Of a stretch of 64,000 nucleotides of DNA, positions 1 through 8,481 are shown one piece after another (positions within the stretch are counted from its first letter, which is position 1; every line of letters begins with the position of its first letter). The notes under the pieces are model-generated. The model was given only the letters and a program-made list of their open reading frames with translations, was not told the DNA's origin and searched no databases. Location of the stretch: assembly GCA_964494505.1 (NCBI GenBank), contig CAZBRO010000003.1, positions 233,722 to 297,721 of the forward strand, in the 5' to 3' direction. The position numbers were made by a program, and so were the translations under genes. This stretch comes from CAIYRG01 sp964494505 (lineage in GTDB: Bacteria; Pseudomonadota; Alphaproteobacteria; Micropepsales; Micropepsaceae).

Positions 1-101
1 AAGGCACGCGCGATGTCGGGATAACCCATGGCTTCCGCCGAAGCCGCTTCCTCGGCGGCAACACGGGCACGCTCCAAAAACAATTCCCCTCTGGTCGGCA
101 T
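1..101 (-). CDS. hypothetical protein, N-terminal part only
   Basis: The first 33 codons of a minus-strand gene that runs off the left edge. It starts at an ATG read from 101 down, with an AGGA-type ribosome site about 7 nt upstream. The visible peptide begins MPTRGELFLERARVAA and is Ala/Glu-rich and helical. No family is recognised from so short a piece. The start is supported by the ribosome site and by codon bias like that of the neighbours; the function is unknown. Confidence 0.55.
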   Translation of the reverse strand, partial: MPTRGELFLERARVAAEEAASAEAMGYPDIARA

Positions 102-564
102 TCGTGGGTCCTCGCTCGCGCGGGAGAACCCATGCCCCATACTCAAAGTTCCCACTTTGATCTAACTCAATCAGAGGATGTTTCGGAAGCGCAATGGAGC
201 GGGAACTTCATTGGGTTTGGCTCCGGCCGATGGCAGGCAGCGTATAACAATAGCGCCCTTTCGGATGATTCCAGGCAGCGGGAATGGAAGGCGCTCTTTC
301 CGAGGGAAGACGCAAGGCGCGCACGAATTGGGCGCACAGCTCGAACGAAGACGCCGTGATGGGGCGGTATCCATAGGCGGCCGAGGAATCCGGATCGTTG
401 AGCCTCATGTAGCTGCCGTCGCCTTGCGAGCTACAAGGCAGCAGAGGGCAGCCCAGGCATAAGCCCGGCATCTGGCTATAGAATCCCTTGCCCGCGCTGG
501 CTATTCTCCTGACCCTGGGAACGGCGGAGCCAACCGTATCCGATCTTCAGCGAAGGTTTCCTGC
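102..564. other. intergenic region upstream of the gamma-glutamyltransferase gene
   Basis: 463 bases between the divergent partial gene and ggt. It must hold the promoters of both. No convincing sigma-70 pair stands out. A minus-strand frame ending at 208 and open upwards past 471 encodes a Cys-containing peptide (around CLGCPLLPC) that looks slightly more protein-like than random, but it has no clear ribosome site. I treat it as a possible small gene or remnant and do not call it. Confidence 0.4.
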
Positions 565-2256
565 ATGCCGAAGCTCATTGCCGCTGCGATAGTCGCAACC
601 ACGCTCGTCGCGTCCCAGGCATCCGCGCAGGACCGTTCGCAGTCCCGCTCCATGGTCGCTTCGCAAAAAGGCGTGGTGGCGAGTGAATCCGTGCTCGCCT
701 CCGAAGTCGGCGCGCGCATCCTGGAGCAGGGCGGCAACGCCATCGATGCGGCGGTCGCGACCAATGCCATGATGGGCCTGATCGCGCCGATGAACGACGG
801 CATCGGCGGCGACCTTTTCGCCATCGTCTATGACGCAAAATCGGGCAAGCTTTACGGGCTGAATGCGTCCGGTTGGGCGCCCTCGGCGCTGACGGCCGAT
901 TACCTGCTCGGCAAGGGCATCAAGGAGATGCCGCAGCGGGGCATCAATTCGGTCACGGTGCCCGGCGCGGTGGAGGGCTGGAACCAGCTTCTGACGCGCT
1001 TCGGCACCAAGAAGATGCCGGACCTGCTCGCACCGGCCATCGCCTATGCCGAAGACGGATACCCGGTCGGCGAAGTGGTGCAGGCCTATTGGCGCGACAG
1101 CGAGAAGATTCTGAAGGAAGACGAGCCGACGGCGAAAACCTACATGCCGCTCGGACACGTTCCGGCGGTGGGCGAGGTGTTCAGGAATCCCGATCTCGCC
1201 TGGACCTATCGCCAGATCGCGGCCCAGGGCCGTGACGGCTTCTACAAGGGCGAGGTAGCGAAGAAGATTCTCGCAACCGAGGCCGCCCATGGCGGCGTGA
1301 TGAAAGCTCCCGACCTTTCCGACTTCACTGCCGAATGGGTGGACACGATCTCCACGACCTACCGCGGGTGGACGGTGTCCGAATTGCCGCCGAACGGGCA
1401 GGGGATCGCGGCGCTCGAAATGCTCAACATCATGGAGAAGTTTCCGATTCCGCAGATGGGGCACAATTCGGTCAAGGCGCTCCACACCATGATCGAGGCG
1501 AAGAAGATCGCCTATGCCGACATGATCCGCTACGACGCGGACCCGCGATTTGCGAAAATTCCGGTCGAGGGCATGAAGTCCAAGGATTATGCCGCCGAAC
1601 GCGCGAAGCTGCTCGATCCGGCCAAGGCCGCCTGCGACGTCGGCCCCGGCGTTCCTCCGTCTACGGACAATGGCACGACCTATCTTTCCGTGGTCGACAA
1701 GGACGGCAACATGGTGTCGCTGATCCAGTCGAATTATTCGACCGTCGGCTTCGGTTCGGGGATAGCGGTCGGTGGTGCGGGCTTCGTGCTGCAGAATCGC
1801 GGCGCTCTGTTCACGCTGGACAAGACCCACCCCAACGTGCTCGCCGGCCGCAAGCGCCCTGTGCATACCATCATCCCGGCTTTCATGCAGAGGGGCGATG
1901 TGCGCATCGCCTTCGGCATCATGGGCGGCTGGAACCAGGCCCAGGCGCATGCGCAATTCGTCTCCAACGTGGTCGATTTCGGCATGAACGTGCAGGGCGC
2001 AATGGACGCTCCGCGCTTCTCGAAGGAAACCTTCGCCGGGTGCGACGTGAATTTCGAATCGCGCATTCCCGAGGCCACGCGCAAGGATCTGACCGCCATG
2101 GGCCACAAGATCATCATGCGGGGAGATTACTCCTCCACCCGCATGGGCTCGGGCCAGGCCGTGATGCGCGACTTCGCCAAGAAGGTGAATTACGGCGCGT
2201 CCGATCCGCGCAAGGACGGCGGCGCGATTGCCGAATTGATCACTGCGCCGCGTTGA
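565..2256 (+). CDS. ggt: gamma-glutamyltransferase family protein (Ntn hydrolase)
   Basis: 563 residues, the usual length for bacterial gamma-glutamyltransferases. These are made as a proenzyme that cleaves itself into two subunits and transfers or hydrolyses gamma-glutamyl groups of glutathione-like substrates in the periplasm. A signal peptide covers residues 1-21 (MPKLIAAAIVATTLVASQAS, cleavage near SAQ). The hallmark GGNAIDAAVA stretch follows at about 55-65. The self-cleavage and nucleophile site is GTTYLSVVDKDGN, with the nucleophile probably T371, matching TTHYSVVDKDGN of E. coli GGT; the change of His to Tyr is common in GGT-like paralogues, so the substrate may not be glutathione. 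A weak AAGG ribosome site precedes the ATG. It converges with lhr and overlaps it by 17 nt. Confidence 0.9.
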   Translation: MPKLIAAAIVATTLVASQASAQDRSQSRSMVASQKGVVASESVLASEVGARILEQGGNAIDAAVATNAMMGLIAPMNDGIGGDLFAIVYDAKSGKLYGLNASGWAPSALTADYLLGKGIKEMPQRGINSVTVPGAVEGWNQLLTRFGTKKMPDLLAPAIAYAEDGYPVGEVVQAYWRDSEKILKEDEPTAKTYMPLGHVPAVGEVFRNPDLAWTYRQIAAQGRDGFYKGEVAKKILATEAAHGGVMKAPDLSDFTAEWVDTISTTYRGWTVSELPPNGQGIAALEMLNIMEKFPIPQMGHNSVKALHTMIEAKKIAYADMIRYDADPRFAKIPVEGMKSKDYAAERAKLLDPAKAACDVGPGVPPSTDNGTTYLSVVDKDGNMVSLIQSNYSTVGFGSGIAVGGAGFVLQNRGALFTLDKTHPNVLAGRKRPVHTIIPAFMQRGDVRIAFGIMGGWNQAQAHAQFVSNVVDFGMNVQGAMDAPRFSKETFAGCDVNFESRIPEATRKDLTAMGHKIIMRGDYSSTRMGSGQAVMRDFAKKVNYGASDPRKDGGAIAELITAPR

Positions 2257-5200
2257 GGATGGGGCGCCGCGCGTTGCGCCGCCGGTCGAGTTCCTGCGTG
2301 TCTGCGGCCCCCGGCCCACCGCCGCGCAGCAGCGCCTTGCGCGCCTGCCATTCCTCGTTGGCCTCCAGCGTTTCGAGGAATTCCACCTCTCCGCCCTGAA
2401 GCACCGCAATCGGGAGCCCGTCGCGTATCAGCAGCCGGTTGCCCGTGATCGAAGCGAGCTTCGCCCCCGGCGTCAGAATGCCCACGAGGTTCAGCGGATC
2501 GGCTCCCGAGACGGAAACCCATGCGCCTGCCGGCTCCTGCCGCCGCATCTCGCGCAAAAGCCCGATGGCTTCCGGCAGCGCGAATTGCTCGCCCGAAAAA
2601 CCCGCCACGAAACGCCCGCCGCGGATTTCGCCCCGCCCCTCCAGCCGTCGAAAGACGCGCAGGAGATCCCGCCACGGCGGCAGCCACTCCGCCTCGCGCG
2701 CGAGCAGACGCCAGAACACCACCCCATATCGGGCAAGCAGCGTGCGCGCGACATGTTCGTGGGCTTGCGCCTCCGTCTCGCGAATCTGGGCGCGGGGGGT
2801 GCGCGCGAGCGCCCAGCGGCCGGCATCCTCCATGCCGAGCTTGGCGCGGCGGCGGCGGCTGCCAGCGTGCGATTTGCGTTCGCTCGCAGGCACGATGAGC
2901 GCGCGAAGCCCCGCGAAACTGTCGGAATTCACGAGGCCGAGCGCCACCAATTCGGCCAGCGCCTCCTCGACCTGAATGCGCAGGAGGCCCGTCCCGTCCA
3001 CGATTTCGTCGAAGAAGGATGCCCCCGTCGTGCGGATGAAATCGGCGACGGCTTGGGCATGGGCGCCGGGCGTCGCACCTCCCTCCTTGATGGAGAGCGA
3101 GGACCACAACGCGGCATGGCGGCGCGCCAATAGGGTGATGGGCGTGGACCGCACCGGGGCGGGCTTTCCCTCGCCGCCGCTCGCACGCGGGCGCAGGCGC
3201 GCCCAGGTGACGTGGCCCGCGACGCAACGGTCGTCCAGCCATGCCGGGTCGTAGCCCTTGATCCGTACCGGGAGAATTTCGGCTTCCCAGGCCGCGGCCG
3301 CCGCTTCGAAGCCTTCGAGCTGCCCGATCACGGTGTCGAGCGCATCCGGCCCTTCCATGCGCGAATCCGGCGTCGCCCGCTGCCATTCGGCCAGGAAGCG
3401 CAGATAATCGCGGGCCGCCACCGGCTGGATTTCGGCGCGCAGCCGTTTGACCGTATACTGATGAATGCGCGCGAGCAGCCGGCGTTCGCACCATTCTTCG
3501 GCCGTTCCGCCCGGAGTGAACCGCCCGCGCATGGCAAAGCCTTCCGCTTCGAGCGCAGCCAGTGCCGAGGCGATGCCTCCGGCGCTGAGACCGAGGGGTG
3601 CGGCAAGCGCCTCTTGCCTGACCGGTCCAAGACCCTCAAGGCGTCCGCGCAGAATTTCGACCAGCCCGTCCTCGGGCGCCCAATTCCGTGCCGCATAAGG
3701 CTCGGGCGCCGCGATCTCCGGGGTCAGTTTCGCCGTCGGAAAGACCGAGCGGAACTGCGGCAGGCGTTCCGCGGCGATCCAGATCGCGCCATGCGCCGTT
3801 GCAAGCGCAGCCGCGCGCTTCTGCTGCGCCAACCCATCCAGCCAATCGCGCCAGCCTGCTCCGGCGCCGATTTCGTCTTCCGTCAGAAACCCGAGCCAAA
3901 CCAGCGCATCGTGCAGTTCGTCCGCATTCGTCGCATCGGGCCAGGCTTCGGCGCGCACCCGCTCGATGGCTTCGCTATCCAGCCGGCCGAGGTCGGAGGC
4001 CTGCTCGGGCGCCGTCCAGCGGCGGCTCATCACGGCCTGTGTACGGCGCTCCTCCAGCGGCGCGTCGTCGAGATAGGCATAGGGCCGCGCCGACAGGACC
4101 TCCTGCGCCAACGGCGAGGGCTGCGTCAGGTCGCACGCCACGATGCGGATGTCTGCGGACTCGATTCGCTTCAGGATGCGGATCAGCCCATCCAGGTCCA
4201 TCGCTTCGGTCAGGCAATCGTGGATCGTCTGGTTGACCAGCGGATGATCGGGAATCTCGCGCTCGCCCACCAGATTCTCCGCGCACGCGATCTGGTCCGG
4301 GAACACCGACCCCAGCAAATCTTCCGCCGCCATGCGGGCAAGCTGCGGCGGGACTTTCTTGCCGCCGCGGAAACGCGGCTCGGCAAGCGCAATGCCGATC
4401 ACCCAGCGCCAGCGCGTCGCGAACATCGGCGCATCCAGCATCGCCTGAATCAGGATCGGCTTGACGGTATTGGAATTCAGATACCGCGAAACGTCGGCCA
4501 GTTCGAAACTGTGCGCGGTCGTCAGCGACAGCACGATGTTGTCTTCGGTCGCGGCCGCCTGAAGCTCGAAGTTGAATTTGCGGCAGAAGCGTTTGCGCAA
4601 CGACAAGCCCCAGGCGCGATTGATGCGGCTGCCGAAGGGCGAATGCACCACCAACTGCATGCCGCCCGCTTCGTCGAAGAAACGTTCCAGGATGATGGTG
4701 TCCTGTGTGGGCAGCGTGCCCAGAGCATTGCGGGCGGTGGCAAGATATTCGACCAGCTCGCGTGCTGCGATCTCCGAAAGCCCCAATCCTTCCGTCAAGC
4801 GGCGCAACGCGGAATCGCCGGACGGATCGGCTGCAAGCAGCCTGTCCATCTCGGTGCGCAATCGCGACACCGACGCGGACAATTCATCGCTCCGCCCCGG
4901 CGCCTCGCCGAGCCAGAATGGAATGGTCGGCGCCTGACCGTGCGCGTCTTCCACCCGCACCGTGCCGCGCTCCACGCGCATGATGCGATAGGAATGATTG
5001 CCGAGCTGGAAGATGTCGCCTGCGAGACTCTCGACCGCGAAATCCTCGTTCACCGTGCCGACGAAATGGTTCTCAGGCTCCAGCAGCACCTTGTAATCGG
5101 CATTGTCGGGAATGGCGCCGCCCGAGGTGATGGCCGTCAGGCGCGCTCCGCGCCGCCCGCGCATCATGTGCCCGACCGCGTCATGGTGGATCAGCGCGCC

Positions 5201-6595
5201 GCGCCGTCCCCGCCGCGTCGTGAAGCCCTCCGCCAGCATCTTTACGACCGCGTCGAAGTCATTGCGCGAAAGCGCGCGATACGGCCAGGCGCGGCGGGTG
5301 AGCGCGAAGAGTTCGTCTTCCTTCCATTCGCGCGCGGCGACTTCGGCAACGATCTGCTGCGAGAGCACGTCGAGCGGGTGATCGGGAATACTCAGCCGGT
5401 CGAGTTCGCCGCGGGCCACCGCATCGAGCAGTGCCGTGCATTCCACCAATTCGTCGCGCGACAGGGGAAACAGCCGCCCTTTCGGAGTGCCGTCGACCGC
5501 GTGACCCGAACGGCCGACGCGCTGCAGGAAGGCCGCGATGGCGCGCGGTGACCCGATCTGGCAGACGAGATCGATGTCGCCGATGTCGATGCCCAACTCC
5601 AGGGACGCGGTCGCGACAAGGGCTTTGAGCTTGCCGGCCTTCAGCCGCTGTTCGGCATCGAAACGCTGTTCCTTCGCGAGGCTGCCATGATGGGCTGCGA
5701 CCGCCTGTTCGCCAAGCCGGTCGGACAATTGCGCGGTGACGCGCTCCACCAGCCGCCGCGTGTTGACGAATATGAGCGTCGTGCGGTGCGCCTCGATCAA
5801 CCGCGTCAGCCGGTCATAAATCTGATCCCAGACCTCGTTCGACATCACCGCTTCGAGCGGGGCGGGCGGCAGCTCCAGCGCGAGATCGCGCGCCCGGATG
5901 TGGCCCGTATCCACGATCTTGCATTTGGCGTGGGCGTCGGCGCCGACCAGGAACCGCGCCACGTCTTCAATGGGCTTTTGGGTTGCGGACAACCCGACGC
6001 GCACCAGCTTGTGTTCGGTGAGAGCCGCCAACCGTTCGAGCGACAGCGACAAATGACTGCCGCGTTTGTTCGGCGCCAGCGCGTGGATCTCATCCACGAT
6101 GACCGTGCGCGTGGTCTTCAGCATCGCGCGGCCCGATTCGGAGCCGAGCAGGATGTAGAGCGATTCCGGCGTGGTCACGACGATATGCGGCGGACGCTTG
6201 CGCGCCTTGTCGCGCTCGCCCTGCGGCGTGTCGCCGGTGCGCACCCAGGTGCGGATCGCCACCTCCGGCAGGCCGCGCGCGCGCAGCTCCTCGATGATGC
6301 CGGCAAGCGGCGCTTCCAAATTGCGCTGAATGTCGTTCGACAGCGCCTTCAGCGGCGAGACATAGACGACCTGAGTCTCGTCCGGCAGCGTGGCCTCGAG
6401 CCCTTGCCTGACCAGGCTGTCGATGGCCGTCATGAACGCGGCCAGCGTTTTGCCCGAACCCGTGGGCGCGGCAATCAGGACGTTCCGCCCCGCCTGGATC
6501 GCGGGCCAGGCTTCGGCCTGCGCGGGGGTAGGCGCGGCGAAACTCTTCTCGAACCAGCTTGCAACGGCCGGGTGGAACAGGCGCTTATGGATCAT
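2240..6595 (-). CDS. lhr: full-length Lhr-type superfamily 2 DNA helicase
   Basis: 1451 residues, the full-length form with a roughly 850-residue Lhr core and a large C-terminal region. Lhr proteins are ATP-dependent 3'-5' translocases on single-stranded DNA linked to DNA repair. The Q-motif-like start is followed by Walker A AAPTGSGKT at 42-50, the DEIH box at about 168-171, a SAT-type motif (GLSATQKP) and the motif VI region QRVGRSGH, all in order. The C-terminal part contains winged-helix-like sequence as in long Lhr proteins. No strong ribosome site precedes the ATG at 6595. The gene stands between ggt (convergent) and the TerB-like gene (same strand, 54 nt gap). Family assignment is secure; the precise lesion it acts on is not. 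Confidence 0.93.
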   Translation of the reverse strand: MIHKRLFHPAVASWFEKSFAAPTPAQAEAWPAIQAGRNVLIAAPTGSGKTLAAFMTAIDSLVRQGLEATLPDETQVVYVSPLKALSNDIQRNLEAPLAGIIEELRARGLPEVAIRTWVRTGDTPQGERDKARKRPPHIVVTTPESLYILLGSESGRAMLKTTRTVIVDEIHALAPNKRGSHLSLSLERLAALTEHKLVRVGLSATQKPIEDVARFLVGADAHAKCKIVDTGHIRARDLALELPPAPLEAVMSNEVWDQIYDRLTRLIEAHRTTLIFVNTRRLVERVTAQLSDRLGEQAVAAHHGSLAKEQRFDAEQRLKAGKLKALVATASLELGIDIGDIDLVCQIGSPRAIAAFLQRVGRSGHAVDGTPKGRLFPLSRDELVECTALLDAVARGELDRLSIPDHPLDVLSQQIVAEVAAREWKEDELFALTRRAWPYRALSRNDFDAVVKMLAEGFTTRRGRRGALIHHDAVGHMMRGRRGARLTAITSGGAIPDNADYKVLLEPENHFVGTVNEDFAVESLAGDIFQLGNHSYRIMRVERGTVRVEDAHGQAPTIPFWLGEAPGRSDELSASVSRLRTEMDRLLAADPSGDSALRRLTEGLGLSEIAARELVEYLATARNALGTLPTQDTIILERFFDEAGGMQLVVHSPFGSRINRAWGLSLRKRFCRKFNFELQAAATEDNIVLSLTTAHSFELADVSRYLNSNTVKPILIQAMLDAPMFATRWRWVIGIALAEPRFRGGKKVPPQLARMAAEDLLGSVFPDQIACAENLVGEREIPDHPLVNQTIHDCLTEAMDLDGLIRILKRIESADIRIVACDLTQPSPLAQEVLSARPYAYLDDAPLEERRTQAVMSRRWTAPEQASDLGRLDSEAIERVRAEAWPDATNADELHDALVWLGFLTEDEIGAGAGWRDWLDGLAQQKRAAALATAHGAIWIAAERLPQFRSVFPTAKLTPEIAAPEPYAARNWAPEDGLVEILRGRLEGLGPVRQEALAAPLGLSAGGIASALAALEAEGFAMRGRFTPGGTAEEWCERRLLARIHQYTVKRLRAEIQPVAARDYLRFLAEWQRATPDSRMEGPDALDTVIGQLEGFEAAAAAWEAEILPVRIKGYDPAWLDDRCVAGHVTWARLRPRASGGEGKPAPVRSTPITLLARRHAALWSSLSIKEGGATPGAHAQAVADFIRTTGASFFDEIVDGTGLLRIQVEEALAELVALGLVNSDSFAGLRALIVPASERKSHAGSRRRRAKLGMEDAGRWALARTPRAQIRETEAQAHEHVARTLLARYGVVFWRLLAREAEWLPPWRDLLRVFRRLEGRGEIRGGRFVAGFSGEQFALPEAIGLLREMRRQEPAGAWVSVSGADPLNLVGILTPGAKLASITGNRLLIRDGLPIAVLQGGEVEFLETLEANEEWQARKALLRGGGPGAADTQELDRRRNARRPILNAAQ

Positions 6596-6649
6596 GGGTG
6601 AGAATGTAACGTGAACAAGGGCCGGTTTACAGCCCCCGTTTCGGGTACC

Positions 6650-7102
6650 TCAGCCTTTTTGTCCCTTGCGCTGCAGCACACGCTGCCGCGCCGCCACCCG
6701 GTCGGCATCGGACACATAGATCAGCCCGGCAACGCGGCGGAGCAGCACGTCCTCCTCCGGATCGAGCACCCCGTCGGCATAGGCGACCTCCCACAGCATC
6801 TCGATAAGCTGGACGCGTTCGGCGGGGTCCATGCGCTCGACCGCGAGCCGCGTGAAGGGGTGGATCTGGGCGGCTCGTTCGGCGGTGGATTCGGCCTGGG
6901 CTATCAGGTCCCGCGTCTCTGCCGGGGAAAGCTGGAACTTGTCAGCCAGCAGGCGTTCGATGGTCCTGCGTTCCACCGGATCGAAGGTGTCATCGCGGCG
7001 GGCGGCCTCCACCAGCAGCACGGCGACGGCCGTTTGAAGCGCGTCGCGGCCTTTGGGTTTGGCATCCGGCGCGGCAAGGAATTTGAGGATTTGATCGAGC
7101 AT
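6650..7102 (-). CDS. TerB-like (tellurite resistance TerB fold) cytoplasmic protein
   Basis: 150 residues, all helical, start ATG at 7102. The sequence has the two-repeat acidic signature of the TerB/COG4103 family: FDPVERRTIERLL in the first half and DGVLDPEEDVLLRRVAGLI in the second, where acidic residues resemble a metal-binding site. Members of this alphaproteobacterial group are small cytoplasmic proteins of unsettled role, despite the tellurite name. No signal peptide or membrane segment is visible. It shares a 120 nt divergent region with dinB. Confidence 0.75.
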   Translation of the reverse strand: MLDQILKFLAAPDAKPKGRDALQTAVAVLLVEAARRDDTFDPVERRTIERLLADKFQLSPAETRDLIAQAESTAERAAQIHPFTRLAVERMDPAERVQLIEMLWEVAYADGVLDPEEDVLLRRVAGLIYVSDADRVAARQRVLQRKGQKG

Positions 7103-7222
7103 GGCTGCTCTATAACGCGTAGCCGCCCGCCCCGACAATGAAGCTGAGGATAGGATCGTCGCAGGCAAGGGCAGGCGGCGATTTCCCGCTACAATGCTGG
7201 CGAATGTCCGGAAGCGATTCGC

Positions 7223-8479
7223 ATGGAGGGGTTCTGCCGCGATTGTCTTTCCGATGTGCCGCCGGAAGCCGTGTGCTGTCCGGCGTGTAGAGGCGCGCGC
7301 GTGCTGCGGCATGCCGAACTCGATAAGCTTGAAATCGCCCATCTCGATTGCGACGCGTTCTACGCGACGGTCGAAAAGCGCGACGATCCCGCACTCAACG
7401 GCAAGCCCCTGATCGTGGGCTTCGGGGGCGCCCGCGGCGTGGTCGCGACGGCTTGCTATGAGGCGCGCAAATATGGCGTCAGATCGGCCATGCCGATGTT
7501 CCAGGCCCGGAAGCTGTGTCCTCAGGCCACCATCATCAGCCCGAACATGGCGAAATATTCCGAGGTCGCACGCGAGGTCCGGGAGATGATGCTGGCGCTG
7601 ACGCCGCTGGTCGAGCCGCTGTCGCTGGATGAAGCCTATCTCGATCTTTCCGGCACCGTGCGCCTGCACGGCATGTCGCCGGCCAGAACCATGGCGGCGC
7701 TCGTCAACCGGATCGAAGATGGTGTCGGCATCACCGTGTCGGTCGGGCTCTCCTGCAACAAGTTTCTGGCGAAGCTCGCTTCCGAGCTGGAAAAGCCGCG
7801 CGGCTTCGCCGTGATCGGCCGCAGCGAAGCCAAGGCGTTCCTCTCGGACAAGCCCGTGCAGATGATTCGTGGCGTCGGGCCGGTGCTGCAGAAGCGGCTG
7901 GCAAAGGACGGCATCGTTCGTATCGGGCAGCTTCAGGCAATGAGCGCACGCGACCTCGCCGGCCGATACGGCGACACCGGCCTTTGGCTGCATCGCTTGG
8001 CGCAGGGCGAGGACCGCCGCCGGGTCGAGCCGGACAACGAAACCAAGAGCGTGTCTTCGGAAACCACGTTCGAGCACGACATCAAGAGTCTCGCCGAATT
8101 GGAGCGCATCCTGTGGGATCAGGCCGAACGCGTGTCCGCGCGCGCCAAGGCCGCCGAAATCGGCGGGCGCACCGTGACCTTGAAACTGAAGACGGCAGCC
8201 TTCCGCATCAAGACGCGCAGCGCCAGCCTGGAATCGCCGACCCAGCTATCGGATGTGATTTACCGTATCGGCTGCGGTCTGCTCGCGCCCGAAGCCGACG
8301 GCACGGCTTACCGGCTGCTCGGCATCGGCTTGAGCCAAATTCGTCCTCAGGTGGAATGCGATCCGCCCGATCTTCTGGATGCGCGCAGTGTGCGGCGGGC
8401 CGCGGCCGAACGCGCCATCGACAATGTGCGCGCGAAATTCGGGCGCGCAGCCGTGCTCAAGGGCCGCAGCATCGTGTGA
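7223..8479 (+). CDS. dinB: DNA polymerase IV with N-terminal zinc ribbon
   Basis: 418-residue Y-family translesion polymerase. The first 23 residues carry CRDC (C5, C8) and CPAC (C19, C22), a small zinc-ribbon extension seen in many alphaproteobacterial DinB proteins and absent from E. coli DinB. The palm motifs follow: HLDCDAFYA with metal ligand D42, and SLDEAYLDL with D136/E137. Steric-gate region DAFYA, helix-hairpin-helix (IRGVGPVLQKRLAKDGI) and little-finger domains are all present. A GGAAG ribosome site lies 8 nt before the ATG and a TACAAT hexamer at 7190-7195 could be its -10 box. No clear LexA operator was recognised. The minus-strand iorB ends 2 nt beyond it. Confidence 0.95.
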   Translation: MEGFCRDCLSDVPPEAVCCPACRGARVLRHAELDKLEIAHLDCDAFYATVEKRDDPALNGKPLIVGFGGARGVVATACYEARKYGVRSAMPMFQARKLCPQATIISPNMAKYSEVAREVREMMLALTPLVEPLSLDEAYLDLSGTVRLHGMSPARTMAALVNRIEDGVGITVSVGLSCNKFLAKLASELEKPRGFAVIGRSEAKAFLSDKPVQMIRGVGPVLQKRLAKDGIVRIGQLQAMSARDLAGRYGDTGLWLHRLAQGEDRRRVEPDNETKSVSSETTFEHDIKSLAELERILWDQAERVSARAKAAEIGGRTVTLKLKTAAFRIKTRSASLESPTQLSDVIYRIGCGLLAPEADGTAYRLLGIGLSQIRPQVECDPPDLLDARSVRRAAAERAIDNVRAKFGRAAVLKGRSIV

Positions 8480-8481
8480 AC

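Noticed and set aside
547..2409. Long minus-strand frame of about 620 codons opposite ggt
   Set aside because: It mirrors the GGT gene, is rich in His/Arg/Gly typical of antisense frames in high-GC DNA, and matches no family.
3212..5551. Long plus-strand frame of about 780 codons opposite lhr
   Set aside because: Antisense shadow of a gene with clear helicase motifs; composition Arg/His/Gln-rich with no motif.
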